DNA from: Actinomyces oris
Lineage (GTDB): Bacteria > Actinomycetota > Actinomycetes > Actinomycetales > Actinomycetaceae
DNA: 64,000 nucleotides
Assembly (NCBI RefSeq): GCF_001553935.1
Contig: NZ_CP014232.1
Span: 2,232,001 to 2,296,000 of the forward strand
Direction of reading: 5' to 3'
This document shows positions 26,196 to 35,623 of the stretch, in pieces. The stretch's first letter is position 1, and each line of letters begins with the position of its first letter. The notes beneath the pieces were generated by a model that saw nothing but the letters and a program-made list of their open reading frames with translations, searched no databases and had not been told where the DNA came from. A program made the translations under genes and the position numbers.

Positions 26196-27125
26196 ATGAC
26201 CAAGCACGTCTCCTCCGGTGGCGACGCCACTTCCTCCCCGCGCGACGCGGCCACGGAGAGCCTTCCCACCAGGGAATCCGCCGACGCCACCGATGCCGCT
26301 GCGCAGCGCCTGCCGCAGGACACCGTGGGCGACCCCGGCAGTGATGGCAACACTGCCGGCAGTACGGACGTCAGCACGGACGTCAAGGACCTCAAGGCGG
26401 CTGCGGGTAGCGCTGACTCAGGGCCGGTGAGGACCGAGGCTCTCTCCAAGGACGTCACGCCGGACTCCGCCACGGGCTCCGGGGCGGCTCACTCGGCTGC
26501 CGGCAGCAGCACTGCCGACACCCGGCTGGGCGGGGCGTGGGCGTCTCCGGATGCTCAGAACGCCGCCACCATCGGCGTCGTGCCCTCCACGTCCGCGGCG
26601 GCTAAGAAGGCCCGGACCAAGACTCGCGGGCCCTGGTACCGCCGTCGCGCCGTCGTGGGCGCTGCCGGGGTGGCGCTGCTGGCGGGCTCCTTCGGGGCCG
26701 GGTGGGGGACCAACGAGCTCCTCAGCTCCCACTCCCAGCACGGTCAGGCCCAGCAGCAGGGAGCCGGCAACGGACAGGGCATGCCCGGAGGGGGTCAGGG
26801 AGGTCCTGGCGGGGGAGGCCCCGGTGGTCAGGGCGGGCCCGGTGGGCAGATGCCCGGAGGCGGCCCCGGCGGACAGGGTGGCCAGGGAGGCCCCGGCGGA
26901 CAGGGTGGCCAGGGAGGCCCGGGCGGCCAGAACGGCCAGGGCGGTCCGGGAGGAGGCTCCGGTGGAGCCGGCCGGACCACTCCCAACGGGGACGCCTCCA
27001 GTGGCTCGGGCTCGAGCGGCGACCAGCAGTCGGGCTCCGGCTCGGGTGATGGCAACCAGAAGGGCGGCTCAGGCTCCTCGGGCGTCCTCCAGCAGCAGGA
27101 CGCCTCTCCGAGCACGCAGGGCTGA
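26196..27125 (+). CDS. Gly/Gln-rich single-pass membrane protein, unknown function
   Basis: 309 residues, not recognised as a known family. Residues 1-145 are polar and disordered (Ser, Thr, Asp, Ala). A basic stretch KKARTKTRGPWYRRR then leads into one transmembrane helix (about 150-172, AVVGAAGVALLAGSFGAGWG). The rest is low complexity: Gly/Gln/Pro collagen-like GGQGG and PGG repeats to about 265, then Gly/Ser. Positive residues before the helix put the N-terminus inside and the glycine-rich part outside. GAAAGGA precedes the ATG. The outer part could act as a flexible surface spacer. Confidence 0.7.
   Translation: MTKHVSSGGDATSSPRDAATESLPTRESADATDAAAQRLPQDTVGDPGSDGNTAGSTDVSTDVKDLKAAAGSADSGPVRTEALSKDVTPDSATGSGAAHSAAGSSTADTRLGGAWASPDAQNAATIGVVPSTSAAAKKARTKTRGPWYRRRAVVGAAGVALLAGSFGAGWGTNELLSSHSQHGQAQQQGAGNGQGMPGGGQGGPGGGGPGGQGGPGGQMPGGGPGGQGGQGGPGGQGGQGGPGGQNGQGGPGGGSGGAGRTTPNGDASSGSGSSGDQQSGSGSGDGNQKGGSGSSGVLQQQDASPSTQG
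26862..26930 (+). repeat. 27-bp tandem repeat in the Gly-rich gene
   Basis: Two exact 27-bp units (26862-26888 and 26889-26915) and a degenerate partial third. Each encodes a nine-residue unit of the pattern GPGGQGGQG. Unit length is a multiple of three, so copy changes keep the frame. Confidence 0.75.
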
Positions 27126-27140
27126 GGCCGCCGGCACCGC

Positions 27141-27222
27141 CGCCCACAGATCACCATTTTCTTCACAGGCGACGCGTATTCGTGTCGCCTGTGAAGTTCT
27201 TGTCGGTGTGTGCAGATTCGGT
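27141..27222 (+). repeat. 82-bp hairpin repeat, copy 1
   Basis: 77 of 82 positions match copy 2 at 28274-28355. Contains a perfect 13-bp inverted repeat, arms CTTCACAGGCGAC (27161) and GTCGCCTGTGAAG, extendable in RNA through a G-U pair. It lies between the Gly-rich gene and the aldo-keto reductase. The hairpin could terminate the Gly-rich transcript, but no T-run follows. Confidence 0.85.
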
Positions 27223-27280
27223 TACGGTCGATGGCACGCCTCGCAGCGCTCACCCTGATGACACGGAGGAGAGGAACCCG

Positions 27281-28228
27281 ATGACTGACGCACACCCCCG
27301 CATGGCGTTGGGCACCATGCACTTCGGAACCCGCCTGCCTGCCACCCAGTCCCGTGAAATCCTCGACGCCTACCTGGATCTGGGCGGCCAGTGGATCGAC
27401 ACCGCGAACTGCTACGCCTTCTGGGGAGCCGAGTCCGGCCTCGGGGGCCAGAGCGAGACCGTGATCGGCCAGTGGCTCGCTGATCGCGGCGTGCGTGACC
27501 AAGTGAGGATCAGCACCAAGGTCGGTGCGGAGCCGACCCGCCCCCACGGCTTCCCTGGCGCCGTGGAAGGTCTCGGCAGGGAGACCGTCAACCAGGCCAT
27601 CCGGGACAGTCTGCAGCGCCTGCAGACGGAGCGCCTCGACATGTACTGGGCCCATATGGAGGACCGGGAGCAGCCGGTCGCGGATGTTGCTGAGACCTTC
27701 GGCGCCCTGGTTGACCAAGGGTTGACCGCACGGATCGGGCTGTCCAACCACCCGGCCTGGTACGCCGCCGCAGCCAACGTGCACGCCCAGCAGCGGGGCT
27801 CAGCCGGCTTCAGCGCCCTGCAGCTGCGGGAGTCGTACCTCCACCCGAGGCCGGATACTCCAGTTGAGGGCGAGGACCACCCTCACGGGATGATGACCAT
27901 CGAGAGCAAGGACCTCGCCGAGCGCTGCGGCCTGGACCTGTGGGCCTACACGCCGCTGCTCACCGGCGCCTACGAGCACCCAGAACGTCCGCTGCCTGAG
28001 GCCTACAGGCACCCGGGGACTGACAAGCGGCTGACAGCGCTGCGCACGTGGTCGGAGCGTCTTGCCAGGAAGCCGAGCCAGGTCGTCCTGGCCCTTCTCA
28101 ACGCCCAGCAGCCGACCATCACCCCGATCGTGGGCGTCAGCAGCGTCGCCCAACTCACTGACGCCATCGAGGCCACGCGCTTCAGCCTCCCTCAGGAGGC
28201 CGTCGAGGAGCTCAACGCAGCCGGCTAG
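27281..28228 (+). CDS. Aldo-keto reductase
   Basis: 315-residue NADPH-dependent aldehyde/ketone reductase of the YajO/YdhF-like AKR type. Catalytic tetrad: Asp and Tyr in WIDTANCYAFWG, Lys in RISTKVG, His in MYWAHMEDRE. The NADPH-binding end is PIVGVSSVAQLTDAIEA. Start ATG 27281 has GGAGGAGAGG upstream; the frame is open to 27182, but that part is repeat sequence. It stands alone between two copies of an 82-bp repeat, a possible sign of insertion as a cassette. The substrate is not evident. Confidence 0.9.
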   Translation: MTDAHPRMALGTMHFGTRLPATQSREILDAYLDLGGQWIDTANCYAFWGAESGLGGQSETVIGQWLADRGVRDQVRISTKVGAEPTRPHGFPGAVEGLGRETVNQAIRDSLQRLQTERLDMYWAHMEDREQPVADVAETFGALVDQGLTARIGLSNHPAWYAAAANVHAQQRGSAGFSALQLRESYLHPRPDTPVEGEDHPHGMMTIESKDLAERCGLDLWAYTPLLTGAYEHPERPLPEAYRHPGTDKRLTALRTWSERLARKPSQVVLALLNAQQPTITPIVGVSSVAQLTDAIEATRFSLPQEAVEELNAAG

Positions 28229-28273
28229 AGGTACGGCTAGACCGAGCGGCTCCGAGCCGGCGACCAGCAGCAC

Positions 28274-28355
28274 CGCCCACAGATCAACATTTTCTTCAAA
28301 GGCGACGCGTATTCGTGTCGATTGTGAAGTTCTTGTCGGTGGGTGCAGATTCGGT
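28274..28355 (+). repeat. 82-bp hairpin repeat, copy 2
   Basis: Direct-repeat partner of 27141-27222, 1,133 bp downstream and on the other side of the aldo-keto reductase gene. Of five differences, three fall in the stem and weaken it, so this copy looks like the decayed one. From here to the T-box (28356-28479) no gene is seen; TACACT at 28471-28476 is a possible -10 for ileS. Confidence 0.85.
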
Positions 28356-28479
28356 CGCTGGGGCCGGGGCCGGAGCAGAAGGGCATCCAGCCGCTATTCC
28401 ACCGCCGGGTGTGGGGAGGATGACGCCGCCAAGCCGCGGCGTGAACTGGCCCCGGCGGCACGCCCCCCACTACACTCCC

Positions 28480-28768
28480 CGGAGCAAAGGCACTGACCCG
28501 GCCATCACCGGCGAGCCTCCGGAAGAACCGGACCCCGGCGCACCAGCGTCGTCGGCCCTCAGTAGAACCGGACGGGACAGCCCGTCACAGCTGGAAACGA
28601 AGCGGTCGTGCACACCGTCCCTCTCAGGGCGCGCAGCACGGCAAGCGAGGTGGTACCGCGGTGCGGCACCAGCCGGGCACCAGTCCCGGTCGGGAGCCGA
28701 CGTCGTCCTCGTCAGGCCCCGGGCACCCGCCCGAGGCGGCAGGAACGAGTGAGACGAGAGCACACCGC
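28480..28768 (+). promoter_or_regulatory. T-box riboswitch, isoleucine type (ileS leader)
   Basis: The diagnostic T-box stretch lies at 28643-28664 and contains GAGGTGGTACCGCGGTGC, with the TGG bulge that reads the uncharged tRNA CCA end. A short stem I holds the specifier ATC (Ile) at 28504-28506 in GGCCATCACCGGCGAGCC. The stem-II hallmark AGTAGAACCGGACGGG begins at 28561. Actinobacterial ileS T-boxes of this short form act on translation: uncharged tRNA-Ile frees the ribosome-binding site. Here that site would lie in the 28740-28769 region. The mechanism is from known relatives, not shown by this sequence. Confidence 0.9.
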
Positions 28769-28769
28769 G

Positions 28770-31700
28770 ATGGCTGAGAAGATGGCTGACAGCACCACCG
28801 CCGACGGCAGCGAGCCGACCGGCGCCGCCTTCTACCCCTTGCACCGCCCGGGGGAGCAGATCGACCCCTCGCCCTCCTTCCCCGCCATTGAGGAGGACGT
28901 CCTGGCCTACTGGAAGGCCGACGGCACCTTCCAGGCCTCCATCGACAACCGCGCCGAGCCCTGCGACGAGTTCGTCTTCTACGACGGACCGCCCTTCGCC
29001 AACGGCCTGCCCCACTACGGCCACCTGCTGACCGGCTACGTCAAGGACGCCGTCGGGCGCTACCAGACCCAGCGCGGCAAGCGCGTCGAGCGCCGCTTCG
29101 GCTGGGACACCCACGGCCTGCCCGCCGAGCTCGAGGCCCAGCGTCTGCTCGGCATCGACGACGTCACCGAGATCACCCGCCCCGGCGGCATCGGCATCGA
29201 GAAGTTCAACGAGGAGTGCCGCAGCTCCGTCCTGCGCTACACCAAGGAGTGGGAGGACTACGTCACCCGCCAGGCCCGCTGGGTCGACTTCGACAACGAC
29301 TACAAGACCCTCGACCCCGACTACATGGAGTCGGTGCTGTGGGCCTTCAAGCAGCTGTGGGACAAGGGGCTGGCCTACCAGGGCTACCGCGTCCTGCCCT
29401 ACTGCTGGCACGATCGCACCCCCTTGAGCAACCACGAGCTCAAGATGGACGACGACGTCTACCAGGACCGCCAGGACAACACGGTCACGGTGGGCCTACG
29501 CCTGGAGGAGCCGCTGCGCCAGGGCGCCGAGCGCCCCGAGCTGGTCCTCATCTGGACCACCACCCCCTGGACGCTGCCCTCCAACCTGGCCATCGCCGTG
29601 GGGCCCGACGTCGAGTACGCGATCGTCCACGTCGACGAGGACCTCGACTCACCCGTCGCCGGCCAGGACGTCGTCATCGCGAAGGACCTCCTGGGCTCCT
29701 ACGCCCGCGAGCTCGGCGAGGACCCGCAGGTGCTGGCCACCTGCGCCGGGGCCGACCTGGTGGGGCGGCGCTACCACCCGATCTTCGACTACTTCGACGA
29801 CGCCGCCCACCGTGCCGAGGGCGCTGCCCCGGGGCCGAAGGCCTGGACGATCATCGCCGCCGACTTCGTGACCACCTCCGACGGAACCGGCCTGGTGCAC
29901 ATGGCCTCGGCCTTCGGTGAGGACGACATGATCGCCTGCTCCGAGGCCGGCATCGAGACGGTCGTGCCCGTCGACGACGGCGGCTGCCTGACCGAGGAGA
30001 TCCGCGACTACGCCGGGCTGCAGGTCTTCGAGGCCAACAAGCCCATCGTCGCCGACCTGCGCGACGGCACCGGCCCCCTGGCCCGCCGTGACGAGAACCA
30101 GCGGGCCGTCCTGGTGCGCCAGGCCTCCTACGTGCACTCCTACCCGCACTGCTGGCGCTGCCGCAAGCCGCTCATCTACAAGGCCGTCTCCTCCTGGTTC
30201 GTGCGCGTCTCGGCGATCCGCGACCGCATGGTCGAGCTCAACCAGGACATCGACTGGTACCCCGGCCACATCAAGGACGGCATCTTCGGCAAGTGGCTGG
30301 CGAACGCGCGTGACTGGTCGATCTCCCGCAACCGTTTCTGGGGCGCGCCCATCCCGGTGTGGGTCAGCGACAACCCCGACTACCCGCGCACCGACGTCTA
30401 CGGCTCCTACGCCGAGCTCGAGCGCGACTTCGGTGTCAAGGTCACCGACCTGCACCGCCCCTTCATCGACACCCTCGTGCGGCCCAACCCCGACGACCCC
30501 ACGGGTAAGTCCATGATGCGCCGCATCCCCGACGTCCTGGACTGTTGGTTCGAGTCCGGCTCCATGCCCTTCGCCCAGGTGCACTACCCCTTCGAGAACG
30601 TCGAGTGGTTCGAGTCGCACTATCCGGGCGACTTCATCGTGGAGTACATCGGCCAGACCCGCGGCTGGTTCTACACCCTCCACGTCCTGGCCACCGCCCT
30701 GTTCGACCGGCCCGCCTTCACCTCCTGCGTCTCCCACGGCATCCTCCTGGGTAACGACGGGGCGAAGATGAGCAAGTCGCTGCGCAACTACCCGGACGTC
30801 TCCATGGTCTTCGACCGCGACGGGGCCGACGCCATGCGCTGGTTCCTGCTCTCGGCGCCGGTCATGCGCGGAGGCAACCTCGTGGTCACCGACAAGGCCA
30901 TCCGCGACACCGTGCGCCAGGTGGTGCTGCCGCTGTGGAACACCTGGTACTTCTTCGCCCTCTACGCGGGCCAGGTGGGTCAGTCCGGCTACGTCACGAG
31001 CGGCGTCGACCTGGACGACGCGAGCCTGTTCGCCAAGCACGGCGGCCTGCACGTCATGGACCGCTACGTCCTGGCCCGCACCAAGGACCTGACCGAGACG
31101 GTGGCCGCCCAGATGGACGGCTACGACATCACCGGGGCCTGCGCCACGATCCGCGACTTCCTCGACGTGCTCACCAACTGGTACCTGCGCACCTCGCGCC
31201 AGCGCTTCACCGACGGCGAGACGACCGCCTTCGACACCCTGGCCACCGTGCTGCGGGTGCTCACCGAGGTCATGGCGCCGCTGGCGCCGCTGGTGAGCGA
31301 GGAGATCTGGCGTGGCCTGACCGGTGGGCGCTCCGTGCACCTGACCGACTGGCCCGTGCTGCCCGGGCATGTCGCCAATGCCGAGCTCGTGGCGGCCATG
31401 GATGAGGCCCGAGCCGCGGTCTCGGCCGCCCTGAGCCTGCGCAAGGCCGAGAAGCTGCGCGTGCGCCAGCCGCTTCGCAGCCTGACCATCGCTACCGCCG
31501 ACCCGGCCGGGCTGGCCCCCTTCCGCGAGCTCGTGGCCGAGGAGGTCAACGTCAAGGAGGTGCGGGTCCTGGACGCCGAGTCCGCCGGCTACGAGGCCCG
31601 AACGGACCTGGCCCTCAACCCGCGCGCCTTCGGCCCCGAGGTCCGCAAGCTCACCTCCAAGCTCTTCGCCGCCGTCAAGGCGGGCCAGTGGGAGCTCACC

Positions 31701-32129
31701 GAGGACGGGGACGTGCGCTTCAACGACGTCCTGCTCGATGGCGCCCCCGTGGTCCTGGAGGCGGAGGACTCCGCCTTCACCCTGGCCACCCGCATCGAGG
31801 TCGACGATGACTCCCTGGCCGCCACCATGCTGCCCTCGGGGGCCTTCGTGGTCCTGGAGACGGCCCTCGACGACGCCCTGGAGGCCGAGGGCTGGGCCCG
31901 CGACCTGGTGCGTCTGGTCCAGGACGAGCGCAAGGCCTCCGGCCTGCACGTGGGGGACCGGATCCGCCTGGAGCTGAGGGTTCCGGAGGACAAGGGCGCC
32001 TGGACCGGTGCCCACCTGGACCTCATCAAGCGGGAGGTCGGTTGCGTGGACGCCTCCGTTGTGGCCGACCCGGCCGTGAAGGAGCCCACCGCCACGGTTG
32101 AGAAGGTCACCGAGGCGAGGGAGAGCTGA
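28770..32129 (+). CDS. ileS: Isoleucyl-tRNA synthetase
   Basis: 1,119 residues. Class Ia synthetase charging tRNA-Ile, with the class signature as PHYGHLLTG near residue 80 and KMSKS in [12 protein letters not shown] near 665. The editing (CP1) domain includes [17 protein letters not shown] and [15 protein letters not shown]. The length and C-terminal region fit the longer eukaryote-like IleRS2 type found in actinobacteria, the kind often less sensitive to mupirocin (inference). Start ATG 28770 follows the T-box; ATG 28782 is also possible. A strong terminator follows 24 bp after the stop. Confidence 0.95.
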   Translation: MAEKMADSTTADGSEPTGAAFYPLHRPGEQIDPSPSFPAIEEDVLAYWKADGTFQASIDNRAEPCDEFVFYDGPPFANGLPHYGHLLTGYVKDAVGRYQTQRGKRVERRFGWDTHGLPAELEAQRLLGIDDVTEITRPGGIGIEKFNEECRSSVLRYTKEWEDYVTRQARWVDFDNDYKTLDPDYMESVLWAFKQLWDKGLAYQGYRVLPYCWHDRTPLSNHELKMDDDVYQDRQDNTVTVGLRLEEPLRQGAERPELVLIWTTTPWTLPSNLAIAVGPDVEYAIVHVDEDLDSPVAGQDVVIAKDLLGSYARELGEDPQVLATCAGADLVGRRYHPIFDYFDDAAHRAEGAAPGPKAWTIIAADFVTTSDGTGLVHMASAFGEDDMIACSEAGIETVVPVDDGGCLTEEIRDYAGLQVFEANKPIVADLRDGTGPLARRDENQRAVLVRQASYVHSYPHCWRCRKPLIYKAVSSWFVRVSAIRDRMVELNQDIDWYPGHIKDGIFGKWLANARDWSISRNRFWGAPIPVWVSDNPDYPRTDVYGSYAELERDFGVKVTDLHRPFIDTLVRPNPDDPTGKSMMRRIPDVLDCWFESGSMPFAQVHYPFENVEWFESHYPGDFIVEYIGQTRGWFYTLHVLATALFDRPAFTSCVSHGILLGNDGAKMSKSLRNYPDVSMVFDRDGADAMRWFLLSAPVMRGGNLVVTDKAIRDTVRQVVLPLWNTWYFFALYAGQVGQSGYVTSGVDLDDASLFAKHGGLHVMDRYVLARTKDLTETVAAQMDGYDITGACATIRDFLDVLTNWYLRTSRQRFTDGETTAFDTLATVLRVLTEVMAPLAPLVSEEIWRGLTGGRSVHLTDWPVLPGHVANAELVAAMDEARAAVSAALSLRKAEKLRVRQPLRSLTIATADPAGLAPFRELVAEEVNVKEVRVLDAESAGYEARTDLALNPRAFGPEVRKLTSKLFAAVKAGQWELTEDGDVRFNDVLLDGAPVVLEAEDSAFTLATRIEVDDDSLAATMLPSGAFVVLETALDDALEAEGWARDLVRLVQDERKASGLHVGDRIRLELRVPEDKGAWTGAHLDLIKREVGCVDASVVADPAVKEPTATVEKVTEARES

Positions 32130-32153
32130 TCCAGCCGGCGAACGGGCCGCGTC

Positions 32154-32196
32154 GTGGGGTCGGCCAGACCGATGAGCTCGGTCTGGCCGACCCCAC
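32154..32196 (+). terminator. Terminator of ileS
   Basis: Perfect 19-bp stem, arms GTGGGGTCGGCCAGACCGA and TCGGTCTGGCCGACCCCAC, loop TGAGC, then TCCTGTATCC. Very stable; the weak U-tract is common in high-GC actinobacteria. Confidence 0.85.
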
Positions 32197-32449
32197 TCCT
32201 GTATCCAGGTCCGAGAGACGAGCTGAGGTTCTCCCGCCCCAGCCCAGTGATGTCGTCGTGGCGATGAGCTGCCGGGAGGGGCGCTGCGCACGGCGACGCG
32301 GAGCCGATCCGACACGCCGGTAGGTTAACTTTCCTATTACCTGAGGTGTGAGGCAGAATAATCCCGTTGCTCGGCCACCAGGACCTGGTTGAGCGACGGT
32401 GCTCCTCCTCCCGCGGTTCGCCTCTCCCATCTCCCGGTCGGCATGCCTT

Positions 32450-32470
32450 CTACCGCCATGATGGCGGTAG
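32450..32470. promoter_or_regulatory. Perfect 21-bp palindrome before the polysaccharide locus
   Basis: Arms CTACCGCCAT and ATGGCGGTAG around one central G. It lies in the 384-bp gap between ileS and the ATP-grasp gene, near the AT-richer segment 32323-32360 (TTAACTTTCCTATTACC, AGAATAATCC) that could hold a promoter. A dimeric regulator site is likelier than a hairpin terminator because the arms nearly abut. Confidence 0.45.
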
Positions 32471-32513
32471 GGGAAGCGTCGTGCGCAGCCTTCTCCCTGG
32501 AGCGGGCTCGCTG

Positions 32514-33482
32514 ATGGCCTTGGTTGTGAGAGGTGCGGACGATGAGTATCAAGGGTGCTGCAGAAGCAGTTCTTCCCCCGCCGGCTCAGGATGGTTGAAG
32601 CAGGCGATCTACCACCGCAACTGTCACCTGTCGCCGCCCCAGTACCGTGCGGCCCTCAAACACTGGTACTGGCTCTTCAAGGGACGCCCCTGCCACCTGG
32701 AGGCGCCGCGCACCATGACTGACAAGATCCACTGGCTCAAGCTCTATGACTCCACACCCCTCAAAGGGCGTCTGGCGGACAAGTTCCTGGTGCGCGAGTG
32801 GGTCGCCGACACGGTGGGGGAGGAGTACCTCGTACCTCTGCTGGGTGTGTGGGACTCGCCTGATGAGATCGACTTCGCCTCCCTGCCGACCAGCTTCGTC
32901 CTCAAGGCCACGCACGGCTCGGGGTGGAACATCCTCGTACCGAACAAGAGTGCTCTTGATGAGGAGTGGGCCCGTGGACGCCTCAAGGAGTGGCTCGGCC
33001 TGCGCCAGGCGATGAAGGGCGGCTTCGAACTGCACTACGAGTACTGTGAGCCGCGCATCGTGTGCGAGCGCTTCCTGCGTGACTGCACAGGGGGCCTGAG
33101 GGACTACAAGTTCATGGTGTTCGACGGCGTCGTCCAGTTCGCCTTCACCGTGGACAGGCGTGCGGGGCTCGCGATGCGGGGGACCTACCTGCCGGACTGG
33201 ACCCGAGCCCCCTTCGAGTACACCTGCGAGGCTGTCCGTGCCCCGGACGTTCCCCCGCCGAGCGGCCTGGAGACCATGCTCCGGCTCGCCAGCAGGCTCG
33301 GGAAGGGGTTCGCCTGCGCGCGCGTTGACTTCTACCAGGTGCGGGGACGTGTCTACTTCGGTGAGATCACCTTCACTGACGCCGATGGGTTGTCTGAATT
33401 TGCTCCCGCTCGCTACAACCGCATATTCGGTGATCGAATCGTCCTTCCTGAGAAGAAGTCGTTCAAGGGCATCATCCTGTGA
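32514..33482 (+). CDS. TupA-like ATP-grasp polysaccharide protein, N-terminus uncertain
   Basis: Family of ATP-grasp-fold proteins in capsule and teichuronate clusters. Recognisable from about 32595: LKQAIYHRNCHLSPPQYRAA, the DKIHWLKLYDS and LADKFLVREWV segments, FVLKATHGSGWN (nucleotide loop), DYKFMVFDGVVQFAF, ARVDFYQVRGRVYFGEITFT. The start is unclear. ATG 32514 keeps the frame but gives an N-terminus unlike the family. ATG 32542, preceded by GAGAGG, starts MSIKGA in one frame; KQFFPRRLRM lies in the next; LKQAIYHR in the third. That pattern suggests one-base insertions near 32555-32565 and 32590-32595. The gene may be damaged, or the sequence wrong there. Confidence 0.65.
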   Translation: MALVVRGADDEYQGCCRSSSSPAGSGWLKQAIYHRNCHLSPPQYRAALKHWYWLFKGRPCHLEAPRTMTDKIHWLKLYDSTPLKGRLADKFLVREWVADTVGEEYLVPLLGVWDSPDEIDFASLPTSFVLKATHGSGWNILVPNKSALDEEWARGRLKEWLGLRQAMKGGFELHYEYCEPRIVCERFLRDCTGGLRDYKFMVFDGVVQFAFTVDRRAGLAMRGTYLPDWTRAPFEYTCEAVRAPDVPPPSGLETMLRLASRLGKGFACARVDFYQVRGRVYFGEITFTDADGLSEFAPARYNRIFGDRIVLPEKKSFKGIIL

Positions 33483-33721
33483 TGGTTTAATGCTCAGGGA
33501 ATAGTGTCTGTAGATTTTCTACGAAGATCGTCGTGCTCGGTGAGTGAGACCTCTCAAGTCGCTCGATGTGCGTGAGGGCTTTCTCATTAAATCCGTCGGT
33601 TACTTGCTCTGTTCGGGCTCTTGCGTGTTACTGTCTGTGTCATTAATTCTGGCGCTCCTTCGTGGGGTATCGTGACTGTCGCTTCATGCTGGTGAGTGCT
33701 GTGTCCTATCAGTCCTGAATA

Positions 33722-35083
33722 ATGACAGGTGGTATGCGGATGACGCTCGAGGACCTTCTTCATCTAACTCGTCGACGTTTCGGATCTCTCGCGCTGGCGA
33801 TCGTGATCTGCGTACTTTTGTCAGTAGTGTTCGCTTTCGTGACGCCGAGTTCGTACACGGCGACGGCTCAGGCGTACCTGCATGTGGAGGTGGGCGGAGA
33901 CCCGGGGCTGAACACACAGTCCCACTACAACGCGGCCCAGCTTGCCGACTTGAAGGCCGAGGCCGCCGTTCCGGTCTTCACCTCGGAGGCGGTCGCCCAG
34001 CGCGTGATCGAGTCCCTCAAGCTGGATGTCACCCCGGAAGAGCTGGCCTCCTCGGTGTCGGCGACACGGACGCCTGAGACTGTGTCGGTGCAGGTCTCCG
34101 TGGAGGCCTCCACTGCGCGTCAGGCTCAGGTTCTGGCCGATGAGGTCGTCCGCCAGACGGCCGAAGAAATGACCGAGCTGGAGGGCAGTGACTCTCCGGT
34201 GAAGATCTCCCTGCTGTCCTCCGCCGAGCTGGTGAGTGCCACTCGGTCCCCCGCCCTGGTCACCTGCGTGGGCGTGGGGCTGCTGGCCGGACTGGTTCTG
34301 GGTTACGTGTGGATTCTCGTCCAGGAGCTGCTCGACAAGAGCCTCAGGGGACCGGAGGACGTGCGCAAGGCCCTGTCGACGCCCGTGCTCGGTGTACTGC
34401 CGAAGGATCCGTCGCCTCTGCGGCTGGGGCGTGGTGCGCAGACAGAGGTTGAGGAGCGGCTTCGGGCCGCTCGCACCAACGTGCTCCATGCCCTGTCTCA
34501 CGGGGCTCGGCAGGTCGTGGTCGTCACCTCTGCTGGTCCGCGGGAGGGGGCCTCGACGACGGCTGCGGGTCTGGCGCGGGTCCTGGCTCTGTCCGGTCAT
34601 CGGGTCGTCCTGGTCGGAGGAGACCTGCGCTCGCCAAGTGCGGTCGGCGCCCCGGGTGCCCCAGGGCTCGCGGAGGTCCTGGTGGGGTCGGCTCGTCTCA
34701 GTCAGGTCCTGGTCGAAGGCGAGGTGCCGGGCCTGGAGCTCCTGCCTGCCGGCGACATGCCCGGGAACCCCTCTGAGCTGCTCGGCGGTCGCAACATGAG
34801 CGACCTCCTGCACCATCTGGCCGCAGACCGCATCGTGATCATCGATGCGCCTCCGGTATGCCGCTTCACCGATGCAGTGGTGCTGGCCGAGTATGCCGGT
34901 GGCGTCCTCCTCGTGGCGCGAGCCGGGCGTACCTCCGCCGAAGAGCTTCGCGAGGCCGCGCTGGCCGTGGGGCAGGGAGGCGGGCACATGCTCGGCGTGG
35001 TGCTCACCAACGTGTCCGATCTCGGGCGCGGTAGTCGGAGTGCCCAGACCGCCGTCACTCATGCGGAGAGTGCCACCGTCTGA
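33722..35083 (+). CDS. Wzz chain-length protein fused to degenerate BY-kinase domain
   Basis: 453 residues. A Wzz domain with transmembrane helices near 22-41 and 179-199 flanks an extracytoplasmic region; a cytoplasmic kinase-like domain covers about 245-430. In known fusions this pair controls polysaccharide length and export. The ATP site is abnormal: the P-loop reads GPREGASTT (272-280) where GK(S/T) is expected, so the catalytic Lys is Ala; Walker A' reads VLVGGDLRSP with Gly for the first Asp; Walker B IVIIDAPP is intact. No C-terminal Tyr cluster is present. It is probably a non-kinase scaffold. ATGs at 33722, 33734 and 33740 are all possible starts. Confidence 0.82.
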   Translation: MTGGMRMTLEDLLHLTRRRFGSLALAIVICVLLSVVFAFVTPSSYTATAQAYLHVEVGGDPGLNTQSHYNAAQLADLKAEAAVPVFTSEAVAQRVIESLKLDVTPEELASSVSATRTPETVSVQVSVEASTARQAQVLADEVVRQTAEEMTELEGSDSPVKISLLSSAELVSATRSPALVTCVGVGLLAGLVLGYVWILVQELLDKSLRGPEDVRKALSTPVLGVLPKDPSPLRLGRGAQTEVEERLRAARTNVLHALSHGARQVVVVTSAGPREGASTTAAGLARVLALSGHRVVLVGGDLRSPSAVGAPGAPGLAEVLVGSARLSQVLVEGEVPGLELLPAGDMPGNPSELLGGRNMSDLLHHLAADRIVIIDAPPVCRFTDAVVLAEYAGGVLLVARAGRTSAEELREAALAVGQGGGHMLGVVLTNVSDLGRGSRSAQTAVTHAESATV

Positions 35084-35623
35084 CCCTTCCTTCCCTGAAT
35101 GCGGCACGTGCGCAGAGAGCCGAGCCGTGACGTCAAGGATGTTTATCCAAATGTTACTTTGCAGTCGCACTGACGTTAGTCGTTGGGGCGTGTGCTCCGG
35201 GGTCCCGCTGGAATGAATCTTGACGCTTCAGGCTCTCAGGTCCAGTCGCCTGTGGATTTATACCATTGTGTCGAAGTGGATCTGTTGGTAAACGACGATC
35301 GAGGAGTAGCATCCTCAAAATCTTCCAATCGGTGACTCTCGGTGTTAGATTAACGCTGAGCATTAAATACGGAATCTAATAGTGATGATTCAATGGGTTC
35401 CGTATGCCCTTTTCTGTGCCGTCTCCTCCTGTTGAGCAGTAGGAGCCGCATCCCCAAGTCCGTCCCGCGAAGCAGTGAAACCTGCTCGCCCATATGCAGA
35501 TTGAAACCCTGATGACATTTGAAATCTGTCGCTCCTGCCAGCGTCAAACGCTTGATCGGAGTTCCTCACTCTCAGGCGGTGTGTCCCATGCTCCTCAGCA
35601 GACTCAATGGAGCGTGACGACTC
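35084..35623. other. 540-bp AT-rich gap without a gene
   Basis: Clearly lower GC than its neighbours. No frame in it looks coding. It contains a dyad, TTAGATT (35345-35351) and AATCTAA (35373-35379), and T/A-rich stretches (TTTATACC near 35257) that could hold promoters for the dehydratase operon. Long untranslated leaders before polysaccharide operons are common; nothing more specific is visible. Confidence 0.5.

Noticed and set aside
25169..26473. 435 extra N-terminal codons for the antiporter
   Set aside because: Antisense to the SDR gene, no membrane helices, and the family N-terminus starts at 25168.
26862..26930. CRISPR-like repeat array
   Set aside because: Units abut without spacers and are coding; it is an in-frame protein repeat.
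27161..27196. Hairpin as an ordinary intrinsic terminator
   Set aside because: The stem is good, but no T-run follows and the whole 82 bp is repeated elsewhere, which a plain terminator does not explain.
27182..27280. Upstream start for the aldo-keto reductase
   Set aside because: The added residues come from the 82-bp repeat; ATG 27281 has the strong ribosome-binding site and fits the family length.
29649..32315. 888-codon open frame on the minus strand over ileS
   Set aside because: Shadow of a high-GC gene: no family match, Gly/Val/His-rich sequence, and ileS on the plus strand has all its motifs.
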